Below are positions 41,268-49,469 of a stretch of 64,000 nt of DNA, one piece after another. The stretch lies in the NCBI RefSeq assembly GCF_040105385.1, contig NZ_JBEDNQ010000018.1, positions 22,119 through 86,118 of the forward strand. The letters are read 5' to 3'. The position numbers and the translations under genes are program-made. Source of the DNA: Pseudonocardia nematodicida (GTDB lineage Bacteria > Actinomycetota > Actinomycetes > Mycobacteriales > Pseudonocardiaceae). Positions within the stretch are counted from its first letter, which is position 1. Every line of letters begins with the position of its first letter. The notes below the pieces were generated by a model. The model did no database searches. It worked only from the letters and a program-made list of their open reading frames with translations, and was not told the DNA's origin.

Positions 41268-42092
41268 TCATGCGCCCGTGCGCGGTGGCCGGGGAAGGAA
41301 CCCGCTCGTGCGGTGCACGTAGTCGGCGTAGCCGGGGCGGCGGTCGGTGATGTCGCGCTCCAGGAGCGCGGCGCCGGTGCCCCGGACCAGGTTGATCGTG
41401 ATCACCGCGACGCCGACGAGCCCGATCAGGCCGGCCGGCCGGTGCAGGGCGAGCAACCCGAGCCCCCACCACACGCAGGCGTCGCCGAAGTAGTTCGGGT
41501 GCCGGGTGAACCGCCACAGCCCCTGGTCCATCACCCGGCCCCGGTTCGCCGGGTCGGCGGTGAAGCGGGCCAGCTGGGCGTCGCCGACCGACTCGAACGT
41601 GAACCCGGCCGCCCACACCAGCACCCCGAGCGCCGTGACCAGGTATCCCCACCAGGTCGCGGCGCTGCCGTACATCGCCAGCTGCACGGGCAGCGAGACG
41701 ACCCACATGACCGCGCCCTGCGTGAGGTAGACCGTCCGCGCGGCGTAGGCGACCGGGCTGCCGGGTGCCTTCGCGAGCAGCGCCGCGTAGCGCCGGTCCT
41801 CGGGGCGCCCACGGTTGCGGCGCTCGACGTGCCAGGCCAGCCGCAACCCCCACAGCGCGACCAGCGCGACGACCAGCCAGCGCCGCCACGCCTCGCCGGA
41901 GGGGTCGAACCGGGCCGCCGTCGAGACGCTCACCAGCGCGATCACGACGAACCCGAGACCCCAGACGACGTCGACGCCGTCGTGTCGGCCCCGGCGCACG
42001 CCGATCGCCAGCGCGGCCGCCATCAGCAGGGCCACGGCGACCGCGGTGACGCCGAGGTTCACCGCCCACGCCGCCCAGGGGAAGGGAATCAC
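41268..42092 (-). CDS. DUF1295 family membrane reductase/methyltransferase-like protein
   Basis: The 274-residue multi-pass membrane protein has the DUF1295 signature: FTRHPNYFGDACVWWGLGLLAL (about residues 199-220), DVVWGLGFVVIALVS near the N-terminus, and YADYVHRTSGFLPRPPR at the end. The fold is related to steroid 5-alpha-reductases and isoprenylcysteine methyltransferases. It is the last gene of the six-gene lipid-modification operon and overlaps the upstream CFA-like gene by four bases. A role in reducing or modifying an unsaturated fatty-acyl intermediate is an inference. Confidence 0.9.
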   Translation of the reverse strand: MIPFPWAAWAVNLGVTAVAVALLMAAALAIGVRRGRHDGVDVVWGLGFVVIALVSVSTAARFDPSGEAWRRWLVVALVALWGLRLAWHVERRNRGRPEDRRYAALLAKAPGSPVAYAARTVYLTQGAVMWVVSLPVQLAMYGSAATWWGYLVTALGVLVWAAGFTFESVGDAQLARFTADPANRGRVMDQGLWRFTRHPNYFGDACVWWGLGLLALHRPAGLIGLVGVAVITINLVRGTGAALLERDITDRRPGYADYVHRTSGFLPRPPRTGA

Positions 42093-43462
42093 GGCGCCGC
42101 CGCGGTCTCCGGTGCGGAGTCGGGAGCCGGGCCCGGGAGCGCGGGGTCCCGTCCCAGGATCCCGCTACGGCTGCGCGGGAGCCCGGACGCCCCGTCGGTC
42201 CCGGGACGGACCGCCAGGATCTGGTGCACGCCCATCCGGTTCTCCTCGAACGCCAGCGCGGCGCCGGCGAGGTAGAGCAGCCAGATCCGCCACTGCTCCT
42301 CACCGATCATCCGGATCGCGGTGTCCCGGTGTTGCTGCAGCGTGTCCAGCCAGGGCCGGACCGTCCAGACGTAGTGCTCGCGCAACGAGTGCACGTCGAC
42401 GATCTCGTGCCCGGCGCGTTCCAGGAACCCGAGCGTCTCGCCGAGCGGGCGCATGTACATGTCCGGCGCGACGTAGGCCTCCATGAACGCCCCGCCGCCC
42501 GGCGCGGTGTTCGCGCCCGCCGTGCCGCGGGACATCTGCTGCAGCAGCAGCCGCCCGTGCGGGCGCAGCAGGCGGTGCAGCTGCGCGGCGTAGACCGGGT
42601 AGTTGTCCTGCCCGACGTGCTCGCCCATCTCGATCGAGGAGACCGCGTCGAACGGCTGGTCGTCGATCTCGCGGTAGTCCTGCAGCCGGATCTCCACCCG
42701 GCCGGTCAGACCGGCCCGCCGGACCCGCTCGAGGCCGTACTCGCGCTGCTGGGCGGACAGCGTCACCCCGGTCGCGTGCACGCCGTAGTGCTCGGCGGCG
42801 TGCACGAGCAGCGACGCCCAGCCGCAGCCGACGTCGAGCAGCCGCATCCCCGGCGCCAGCCCGAGCTTGCGGCAGATCAGGTCCAGCTTGTCCCGCTGGG
42901 CCTCGGCGAGGCCGTAGCCGGGCCCCTCGTCCCGCGTCCAGTAGCCACAGGAGTACGCCATCCGCGGGTCGAGCAGGAACGCGTAGAACTCGTTGGACAG
43001 GTCGTAGTGGTGGCTGATCGCGTCCCGGTCCCGGCGACGGCTGTGCAGCCGCCCGCCGAGCCGCGCCTCCGACGCCGGTGGGCGCGGGGGCGGGCCGACG
43101 GCGCCGAGCCGGACCGCGGTGCCCAGCGCCCGCAGTTTCTGCCGCGGCCCGAGCCGCACCGCACGCCCGCCGGTCCCGGAGCGGGCTCGCGCCAGCGCCC
43201 AGAACCGGGACAGCCCGTCGGCGACGTCGCCGTCCACCGACAGGTCCCCGGCGACGAACGCGCGGGCCAGCCCGAGCTCGCCGGGCGACCACAGCAGCCG
43301 TCGCAGCGCCCGGCGGCGGTGCACGATCACCGTCGGCGGGTGCGGGTCGTCGGGCGTGGGGGACTTCCCGGCCTCGCTGCCGTCCCAGGCCCGCAGCCGC
43401 ACCGGCAGCGGGGCGCCGAGGACGTCCTCCAGCAACGACGCGAGGCGGTGCGCGGCGCTCAC
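42089..43462 (-). CDS. Cyclopropane-fatty-acyl-phospholipid synthase-like methyltransferase (1)
   Basis: The 457-residue AdoMet-dependent enzyme has the CFA-synthase core: AISHHYDLSNEFYAFLLDPRMAYSCGYW (about residues 162-189), the AdoMet motif MRLLDVGCGWASLLVHAAEHYG, and VSSIEMGEHVGQDNYPVY with the catalytic-region Glu. The CFA family methylates double bonds of membrane phospholipid acyl chains, forming cyclopropane, methyl-branched or methylated intermediates. It starts with a GTG overlapping the stop of a second CFA-like gene; two paralogues in tandem suggest sequential steps. Confidence 0.93.
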   Translation of the reverse strand: MSAAHRLASLLEDVLGAPLPVRLRAWDGSEAGKSPTPDDPHPPTVIVHRRRALRRLLWSPGELGLARAFVAGDLSVDGDVADGLSRFWALARARSGTGGRAVRLGPRQKLRALGTAVRLGAVGPPPRPPASEARLGGRLHSRRRDRDAISHHYDLSNEFYAFLLDPRMAYSCGYWTRDEGPGYGLAEAQRDKLDLICRKLGLAPGMRLLDVGCGWASLLVHAAEHYGVHATGVTLSAQQREYGLERVRRAGLTGRVEIRLQDYREIDDQPFDAVSSIEMGEHVGQDNYPVYAAQLHRLLRPHGRLLLQQMSRGTAGANTAPGGGAFMEAYVAPDMYMRPLGETLGFLERAGHEIVDVHSLREHYVWTVRPWLDTLQQHRDTAIRMIGEEQWRIWLLYLAGAALAFEENRMGVHQILAVRPGTDGASGLPRSRSGILGRDPALPGPAPDSAPETAAAP

Positions 43463-44766
43463 GGGCGCGCCAGCGCGAACTGGTGGACGTCGAGGTAGCC
43501 CACCCGGAACCCGGCCTCGCAGTAGCCCAGGTAGAACTCCCACATCCGCCGGAAGGTCTCGTCGAAGCCCAGGGCCTCGACCTCGCTCCAGCGGTCGGTG
43601 AAGCGGGCCCGCCAGTGGGCCAGGGTGCGGGCGTAGTCCGGCCCGAGGCTGCGCCGCTCGGTGATGCGCAGCCCGGTGTCGGCGGCGAGGTTCTGCTCGA
43701 TCGAGGTGACCGAGGGGATGATCCCGCCGGGGAAGACGTACTTGTGGATCCAGGTGTAGTCCTTCTGGGACACGACCATCCGGTCGTGCGGCATGGTGAT
43801 CGACTGCAGCCCGGCCCGGCCGCCGGGGGCGAGCAGCCGGTCCAGCGCGGCGAAGTAGGTCGGCCAGTAGGCGACGCCGACGGCCTCGATCATCTCGACG
43901 CTCACCACGGCGTCGTAGGAACCCCGGGCCTCGCGGTAGTCGCGCAGCAGGACCTGCACCCGGTCGGCGACGCCGGCCTCGGCCAGCCGCCGTTCGGCGA
44001 GGTCCTTCTGTTCCTGGGAGATCGTCAGCGTGGTGACCCGGGCGCCGCGCTGCGCGGCGCGGGTGGCGAGCCCGCCCCAGCCGGTGCCGATCTCGCAGAC
44101 GTGCATGCCCTCGCGCACCCCGGCCATGTCCAGGATGCCGTCGATCTTGCGTTCCTGGGCGAGGACCAGGTCGTCGCTGCCGTCGGCGAACCAGCCCGAC
44201 GAGTACGACATGGTCTCGTCGAGGAACAGCGCGAACAGCTCGTTGGACAGGTCGTAGTGCCGGTGGATGTTCTCCCGCGACCCCTCCAGCGAGTTGACCT
44301 CCGCGGCGGGCTGGCGGGCCTCGGCGAAGCGCCGGCCGATCCGCTGCAGCGCCGGTGGGACCAGAGTGGACAGTCGTGCGGCGAACGGGGTGAGCAGTCC
44401 GGCCAGGTCGGTCGTGGTCCAGTCCCCGACCATGTAGGACTCGCCGAACCCGATCTTGGAGTCGGCGCCGAGCCGGGCGAAGAACGCGCCGGGCCGCTCG
44501 ATCCGCATCACCGGGGAGTCCGGCCCGCCGGAGCCGATCCGCTCGCCGCCCGGGAACACGATCCGCACCGGCAGGGTGCGCACGGCGTTGCGGAACAGGG
44601 TCTCGGCGATGCGCGCCTTCACCGGTGCGGCCGGCGGGGTCGCGAGCCCTGGCCAGACGCCCTCGTTCGGCCGCGGCACCGCGCGGGAGCGGCGTCGCGG
44701 CGCCCGCCCCGGGGTGACCGGATCCGGGGTGCCGGTGCCGCGGGGCAGGTCCTGCTGCGTGGTCAT
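43459..44766 (-). CDS. Cyclopropane-fatty-acyl-phospholipid synthase-like methyltransferase (2)
   Basis: The 435-residue paralogue has IHRHYDLSNELFALFLDETMSYSSGWF, the AdoMet motif MHVCEIGTGWGGLATRAAQRG, VSVEMIEAVGVAYWPTYF and KYVFPGGIIPSVTSIEQ. These match CFA synthases more closely than the downstream copy does. A ~40-residue Arg/Pro-rich N-terminus precedes the fold. It overlaps DUF1365 upstream and CFA-like (1) downstream by four bases each. Confidence 0.94.
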   Translation of the reverse strand: MTTQQDLPRGTGTPDPVTPGRAPRRRSRAVPRPNEGVWPGLATPPAAPVKARIAETLFRNAVRTLPVRIVFPGGERIGSGGPDSPVMRIERPGAFFARLGADSKIGFGESYMVGDWTTTDLAGLLTPFAARLSTLVPPALQRIGRRFAEARQPAAEVNSLEGSRENIHRHYDLSNELFALFLDETMSYSSGWFADGSDDLVLAQERKIDGILDMAGVREGMHVCEIGTGWGGLATRAAQRGARVTTLTISQEQKDLAERRLAEAGVADRVQVLLRDYREARGSYDAVVSVEMIEAVGVAYWPTYFAALDRLLAPGGRAGLQSITMPHDRMVVSQKDYTWIHKYVFPGGIIPSVTSIEQNLAADTGLRITERRSLGPDYARTLAHWRARFTDRWSEVEALGFDETFRRMWEFYLGYCEAGFRVGYLDVHQFALARP

Positions 44767-45530
44767 CGCGTGACCCCTTCCTGGGACGGTGCGTCCGTGT
44801 GGTCGAGCTGGGTGGTCTGGTCCTGCGGGGGACGGGCCGGGCGGCGCACGACGGGCAGTCGGCGCAGCCAGAGCGCGATGCCGTGCCGGCGGATCAGCGC
44901 CGACGTACGCCGGGTGACCAGCGGGTCGCGCAGCAGGGTCCGCACGACCTCCCGCGTCCCGGTCGGCCGCCGGGTGCCGGTCAGCGTCGCGACCAGCGCG
45001 GGCGCGCCGTCCTGGTGCAGGGTGATCGTGATCCCGAGCCGCTCGCCGGGGACCGGCAGCGACATCGTGTAGTGCCCGTCGACGGTGAGGAACGGCGACA
45101 CGTAGAACTGCTTCTCCGTACTCGCGCGGCCGGAGTCGTCCGGGTGCAGCAGGTAGCAGTGCCGCTGCCCGTAGGTGTTGTGCACCTCCGCGACGACGCA
45201 GGCGAGCGTCCCGTCCCGGTGGTGGCACCAGAACACCGAGATCGGGTTGAACACGTGGCCGAGCGTGCGGGGGTGGGCGAGCATCAGCACCCGCCCGCCG
45301 CCGAGGTCGACGCCGTGCGCGGCGAGGAAGGCGTCGACGTTCTCCCGGATCGTGCGCGCCGGGTCGCCCAGGTGGTCGCGCGCGGAGAAGCGGGCGAACG
45401 GCCGCAGCCAGGCAGGCAGGTCCGGCAGCGCGTCGAGGTCGACCAGCCACAGGTGGATCCGGTGCGCGAACGACGTCGCCAGGTCGCGCCGGCGGGCGTG
45501 CCGCACCTCGGCGTCGTAGACGGCTGTCAC
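44763..45530 (-). CDS. DUF1365 family protein
   Basis: The 255-residue protein carries the DUF1365 motifs VYDAEVRHARRRDLATSFAHRIHLWLVDLD, MLAHPRTLGHVFNPISVFWCHHRDG, VAEVHNTYGQRHCYLL and FYVSPFLTVDGHYTMSLPVPGERL. The family regularly co-occurs with the FAD amine-oxidase-like and CFA-synthase genes in bacteria and is thought to act in lipid modification, without a proven reaction. Both ends overlap neighbours by four bases. Confidence 0.93.
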   Translation of the reverse strand: MTAVYDAEVRHARRRDLATSFAHRIHLWLVDLDALPDLPAWLRPFARFSARDHLGDPARTIRENVDAFLAAHGVDLGGGRVLMLAHPRTLGHVFNPISVFWCHHRDGTLACVVAEVHNTYGQRHCYLLHPDDSGRASTEKQFYVSPFLTVDGHYTMSLPVPGERLGITITLHQDGAPALVATLTGTRRPTGTREVVRTLLRDPLVTRRTSALIRRHGIALWLRRLPVVRRPARPPQDQTTQLDHTDAPSQEGVTR

Positions 45531-46795
45531 CAGGACACCCCCAGCGCAGCGGCCGCCCGGACCCCCGATGCGCAGCCGTCCTCGTGGAAGCCCCAGCCGT
45601 GGTAGGCGCCGGCGTAGGCGGTGACCGGGGTGTTCAGCTCCGGCAGCCGCCGCTGCGCGGCGACCGAGGTGGGCGTGTAGATCGGGTGCTCGTAGGACAT
45701 CCGGGCGACGACGGCGTCCGGTTCCACCCGCCCGGAGCCGTTCAGCGTGACCACCCACGGGTCCGGGTCGGTGAGCCGCATCAGCCGGTTCATGTCGTAG
45801 CTGACCAGCACCGGTGTGTCCGATGTGGACGAGCAGGTGGGCTTGAGGTAGTTCCACGACGCCCGCGCGCCGCGCGAGCGGGGCAGCAGCGACGTGTCGT
45901 GGTGCAGCCAGGTCTCGTTGCGCGAGTAGGTGAACGCGCCCAGCACGTCCTGCTCGGAGTCGGAGGCGTCGGCGAGCATGCCCAACGCCTGGTCCGGGTG
46001 CGTCGCGAGCACGATCCGGTCGTAGCCGGCGACGGTGTCGGCGTCGTCGCGGACCTCGACGCCCGCCGGGGTGCGCAGCACCGACCGCACCGGTGTCGCG
46101 GTCCGCACCGCCGGGATCTGCTTGACGATCTGGTCCACGTAGGTCCGTGAACCGCCGGTGACGGTGCGCCACTGCGGCGAGCCGCCGATCCCGAGCATCC
46201 CGTGGTGGTCGAGGAAGGTGAACAGGTAGCGGGCCGGGTAGTCGGTCGAGACGCCCGAGCCCGACGACCACACGCAGGACACCACCGGGATCATGAAGTG
46301 CTCGACGAAGTAGCGCGAGTAGCCGCCGATCGCGAGGAACGCGCCGAGCGTGACGTCCCCGGCGTCCGGTTCGGACAGCACCCGGCGCGCGTGCCGGTGG
46401 AACCGGACCACCTCGCCGAGCATCCGCAGGTACTGCGGCCGCACCGCGTTCGACGCCCGGGGGAACAGCCCGCCGAGCTTGCGGGCGCCCGCGTACTCCA
46501 GCCCGCAGCCGTCGCACCGGACCGACATCGACATGTCGGAGTCCTGGGTGGCCACGCCCAGCTCCCCGAACAGTCGCAGCAGGCTCGGGTAGGTGCGGTC
46601 GTTGTGCACGATGAAGCCGGTGTCGACCCGGGTGGTGCCGCCGTCGGAGGCCACCAGCTCGTGGGTGTGGGCGTGCCCGCCGGGCCGGTCGTCGGCCTCG
46701 TAGAGGGTCACGTCACAGGCGCGGGAGAGCAGGTACGCGGCGGTCAGGCCGGACACCCCGCTGCCCACCACCGCGACGGTCGGCCGGTCGGTCAT
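45527..46795 (-). CDS. NAD(P)/FAD-binding amine-oxidase-like flavoprotein
   Basis: The 422-residue protein has the dinucleotide-binding VAVVGSGVSGLTAAYLLSRA followed by YEADDRPGGHAHTH (the RxGG-like motif), TRVDTGFIVHNDRTYP, GLEYAGARKLGGLF, and a C-terminal FAD contact in AYAGAYHGWGFHEDGCASG. This is the FAD oxidoreductase that accompanies DUF1365 and CFA synthase, related to plant and bacterial fatty-acid desaturase/oxidase-like flavoproteins. It probably desaturates or oxidises a fatty-acyl substrate. It overlaps the hydrolase and DUF1365 genes by four bases each. Confidence 0.93.
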   Translation of the reverse strand: MTDRPTVAVVGSGVSGLTAAYLLSRACDVTLYEADDRPGGHAHTHELVASDGGTTRVDTGFIVHNDRTYPSLLRLFGELGVATQDSDMSMSVRCDGCGLEYAGARKLGGLFPRASNAVRPQYLRMLGEVVRFHRHARRVLSEPDAGDVTLGAFLAIGGYSRYFVEHFMIPVVSCVWSSGSGVSTDYPARYLFTFLDHHGMLGIGGSPQWRTVTGGSRTYVDQIVKQIPAVRTATPVRSVLRTPAGVEVRDDADTVAGYDRIVLATHPDQALGMLADASDSEQDVLGAFTYSRNETWLHHDTSLLPRSRGARASWNYLKPTCSSTSDTPVLVSYDMNRLMRLTDPDPWVVTLNGSGRVEPDAVVARMSYEHPIYTPTSVAAQRRLPELNTPVTAYAGAYHGWGFHEDGCASGVRAAAALGVSW

Positions 46796-47532
46796 CGGTT
46801 CTCCTGTACTGCCGGGCCCCGCAGGGCCACCCGCAACCCGTCGGGCGCGGGCTCTCGCATGGCGTTCGTGACCATGGGGTCCGGGGGTTCGGCGCCGAGC
46901 TCGCCGAGGACGAAGCGGCGCACCAGGTCCGTCCAGTCGGCGGCCCGACGGAGCATCGCGTGACCGTCGCCGAGGACGTCGAACCGCGCCACCCGGTCGG
47001 TGACCTCCCGGGCCCGCACCGCGTAGGCGAACGACGCCGCGGGGTCGGTCATCCGCTCCCGGTCGCCGTGCGCGATGAGCACGCCCCGGCCGGCCAGCTG
47101 GCCGACCGGGTCGGTGCCGTCCAGCCAGGGGGCCAGCCCGCACACCGCGACGACGCCCGGGCCGCCGGCCGCGCGCAGCACGGCCCGCCCGCCCATCGAG
47201 TGCCCGACGAGTACCACCGGGCCTCCGGGGTGCCGGCGGGCCAGCTCGGCGAGGGCCCACTCGACGTCGGCGAGCGCGTCCATCGCGGCGCCGTTCCAGC
47301 CCTTGACCCGGTACCGCAGCAGGTACACCGCGACCCCGCGGCCCCGCTCGGTCACGTGCCCCCGGCCGGCCCGCTCGAGGTCGTGGGCGAACGGGCGCAT
47401 CCGCCAGTAGGCGAGCCCGCGGCGCGCCGGAGCCGGCGAGTGGGCCTTGCCGCCGTGCGCCAGCAGGACGACACCGGCCGGTTCCGGCGGGGGCGTTCCC
47501 GCGGGCTCGAGCCACGGGGCGGGGTCGGCCAC
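46792..47532 (-). CDS. Alpha/beta-hydrolase
   Basis: The 246-residue protein has the nucleophile elbow GHSMGG (in VVLVGHSMGGRAVL, about residues 108-121) and an oxyanion-like LAHGGK near residue 25. A late Asp in IAHGDRERM and His in VLGDGHAML complete a plausible triad. It is the first gene of the six-gene lipid operon, with a GGAGG box six bases before the GTG at 47532. A dienelactone-hydrolase or lipase-like role on acyl substrates is an inference. Confidence 0.88.
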   Translation of the reverse strand: MADPAPWLEPAGTPPPEPAGVVLLAHGGKAHSPAPARRGLAYWRMRPFAHDLERAGRGHVTERGRGVAVYLLRYRVKGWNGAAMDALADVEWALAELARRHPGGPVVLVGHSMGGRAVLRAAGGPGVVAVCGLAPWLDGTDPVGQLAGRGVLIAHGDRERMTDPAASFAYAVRAREVTDRVARFDVLGDGHAMLRRAADWTDLVRRFVLGELGAEPPDPMVTNAMREPAPDGLRVALRGPAVQENR

Positions 47533-47936
47533 GGGGCACCTCCTTCTGCGCCGGTGCGGACAGCACCGGAGTGGACGTCTCTTCTCGACATTCGTCGGAC
47601 ATGCCCGTCCCGGGTGGGCTCGTGGGACGGGTGTCACAGCCCGGCCGGGCGGGACGGGCGCCACCCTGGCGACGGGTGGACCGGACACCTCCGGGTGAGT
47701 GGGATACGGGTCGCGCCGGTACGCGGTGACGATGCGTAGGAGCACCGACGCCGCGGAGCCGGACGGCGTGGACGATGGCCTCCGACGTCGCCTACACCGT
47801 CGGATCATCACCCGGCCCGGGGAATCCGGCCACCGGCGGGAGACGACAATGTGAGCAGGACAGCGGCCGATCCGGACGAACCGGACGCGGCGGGCCGACG
47901 CGGACGCGAACGGCCGGGGAACAGGAGGGCCAGGAG
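47533..47936. other. Divergent intergenic region between the lipid operon and the acyltransferase gene
   Basis: No gene is evident in these 404 bp. A perfect 8-bp inverted repeat CCCGTCCC/GGGACGGG (47604-47611, 47624-47631) lies about 75 bp before the lipid-operon start. No confident -10/-35 pair was found for either direction. Confidence 0.4.
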
Positions 47937-48788
47937 ATGGCGGCTCAGCAGACGGGGATGCCACCGGAGCTGACGGTGCGGCAGCGGATCGCGGCGACGC
48001 TGCGACGCCGGCGGAGCGGGTCGGGCTTCTGGTTCGGCCTGGCGATCGCGGTGATCTGGCCGTTCGTGCTGTGGGGGACCCGGCTGGGCTGGCGCGGCGG
48101 CGAGCACCTCCCGCGCACCGGGGGTGCGCTGCTGGTCGGCAACCATGTGTCGTTCTCCGACCCGATCTTCGACATCGCGTTCGCGACCACGCACGGCCGG
48201 ATCCCGCGGTTCATGGCCAAGTCCGAGCTGTGGGGCGTCCCGGTCGTGAGGTGGGTGCTCGGCGGCGGGGGGCACGTCCCGGTCTACCGGGCGTCCAAGC
48301 GGGCCGCGGAGTCCTTCACCGGGGCCATCGACGCGCTCGAGCGCGGCGAGATCGTCGCGGTCTACCCGGAGGGCACCTACACCGCCGACCCGGACGGCTG
48401 GCCGATGCGCCCGAAGAACGGCGTCGCCCGGATCGCGCTCCGCAGCGGCGCCCCGGTGATCCCGCTGGCGAACTGGGGCACCCAGGACGTGCTCCCCGCC
48501 GAGGGCAAGCCGCGGCTGTTCCCGCGTCGCCGGGTCGGGATCGTGCTCGGCCCGCCGGTGGACCTGTCCGAGTTCGCGGGCAAGCCGCTGACCCGGACGA
48601 CCCTGGACGCGGCCACGAAGAAGATCATGGACGCGGTGACGGGCCTGCTCGAGGAGATGCGCGGCGAGGCCCGTCCTGCCGTGCCGTTCGACCCGGAGGC
48701 CCCGGCGCTGGGGTCCGAGTCGCCGGGGTCACCGGGGGGTCGGGTCGCCGGCACCGGGGACGGGCTCGCCGAGCGCCCGGCGAGCTGA
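47937..48788 (+). CDS. PlsC-type 1-acyl-glycerol-3-phosphate acyltransferase
   Basis: The 283-residue protein has one N-terminal hydrophobic helix and the acyltransferase block I HX4D as His70/Asp75 (VGNHVSFSDP). Block II-III features lie in PRFMAKSELWGVPVVRWVL and VYPEGTYT, and block IV in APVIPLANWG. LPLAT enzymes acylate lysophosphatidic acid or glycolipid precursors at the membrane. It is divergent from the lipid-modification operon, consistent with a lipid theme. The ATG follows AGGAGGGCCAGGAG. A Pro/Gly-rich C-terminal tail is unusual. Confidence 0.92.
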   Translation: MAAQQTGMPPELTVRQRIAATLRRRRSGSGFWFGLAIAVIWPFVLWGTRLGWRGGEHLPRTGGALLVGNHVSFSDPIFDIAFATTHGRIPRFMAKSELWGVPVVRWVLGGGGHVPVYRASKRAAESFTGAIDALERGEIVAVYPEGTYTADPDGWPMRPKNGVARIALRSGAPVIPLANWGTQDVLPAEGKPRLFPRRRVGIVLGPPVDLSEFAGKPLTRTTLDAATKKIMDAVTGLLEEMRGEARPAVPFDPEAPALGSESPGSPGGRVAGTGDGLAERPAS

Positions 48789-48799
48789 TGGTTCTCGTG

Positions 48800-48828
48800 A
48801 TGCCACGGCGCTGGTAGCGTCGTGGCAT
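48800..48828. promoter_or_regulatory. vapBC operator overlapping -10 and start codon
   Basis: A 29-bp palindrome (ATGCCACG ... CGTGGCAT, 12 of 14 pairs matching) spans TAGCGT (-10, 48815-48820) and the first bases of vapB (ATG at 48827). VapB binding would block a leaderless transcript directly. Confidence 0.78.
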
Positions 48829-49060
48829 GAAGGCCACCATCGACAGCGCCGGGCGGCTGGTCATTCCGAAGCAGCTCCGGGACCGGCTCGGCCTGTCTCC
48901 CGGTGAGGTCGATGTCGAAGCGGACGGAGCGGACCTGCGGGTGCGTCCAGCGGCCGATGACGCGCTCGTCGAGGAGGACGGCTGGCTCCTGGTCCCGCCG
49001 ACCGGCAACCCGGTGACCGACGAGGACGTGCAGCGGCTCCGCGATGCCGACCAGCGCTGA
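48827..49060 (+). CDS. vapB: AbrB-type antitoxin
   Basis: The 77-residue protein has an N-terminal swapped-hairpin AbrB/MazE fold (MKATIDSAGRLVIPKQLRDRLGLSPGEVDVEADGADLRV) for DNA binding and a C-terminal tail expected to block the toxin. A leaderless promoter and palindromic operator precede it. It overlaps the PIN-domain toxin gene by 17 bp, the classic antitoxin-first order. Confidence 0.92.
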   Translation: MKATIDSAGRLVIPKQLRDRLGLSPGEVDVEADGADLRVRPAADDALVEEDGWLLVPPTGNPVTDEDVQRLRDADQR

Positions 49061-49469
49061 TCCCGAATTCCTGGTCGACACGAGCGTCGCGGTCGCGCTG
49101 AGCACCGCCGATCACGAGGCCCGCCCGGCCTGCCGTGCCGTCGTCGAGGGCCGCCGGATCGGTCTCGCCGGCCATGCCGCGTTCGAGACGTACTCGGTAC
49201 TCACCCGGCTGCCCGCGCCCGGTCGACGAACCGCGTCGGCCGTCGGGACCCTGATCCGACGCAATTTCCCGCACACCACGTACCTCGACGGGGCTACTAC
49301 GGACGACCTCCTGCGACGGCTGCCGGACCTCGGTATCAGCGGTGGATCGGTCTACGACGCGCTCGTCGGCGCGGCGGCCGCGCACGCGGCGGTTCCGCTG
49401 GTCACGCGGGATCGACGTGCTCTGGGCACCTACCGGGCCCTGGACGTCGACGTCGTACTCGTCGGCTAG
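49044..49469 (+). CDS. vapC: VapC-type PIN-domain toxin (ribonuclease)
   Basis: The 141-residue PIN protein retains the acidic residues that bind metal: Asp12 (FLVDTSVAVAL), Glu48 (HAAFETYSVL), Asp105 (GSVYDALVG) and Asp123 (VTRDRRAL). VapC toxins cleave specific tRNAs or rRNA; the target here is unknown. It overlaps vapB by 17 bp. Its 3' end overlaps the convergent mycothione reductase gene by 4 bp. Confidence 0.93.
   Translation: MPTSADPEFLVDTSVAVALSTADHEARPACRAVVEGRRIGLAGHAAFETYSVLTRLPAPGRRTASAVGTLIRRNFPHTTYLDGATTDDLLRRLPDLGISGGSVYDALVGAAAAHAAVPLVTRDRRALGTYRALDVDVVLVG

Noticed and set aside
47775..47936. Upstream extension of the PlsC-type acyltransferase
   Set aside because: The added residues are Gly/Thr/Arg-rich without conservation cues, and the AGGAG box marks the ATG at 47937.
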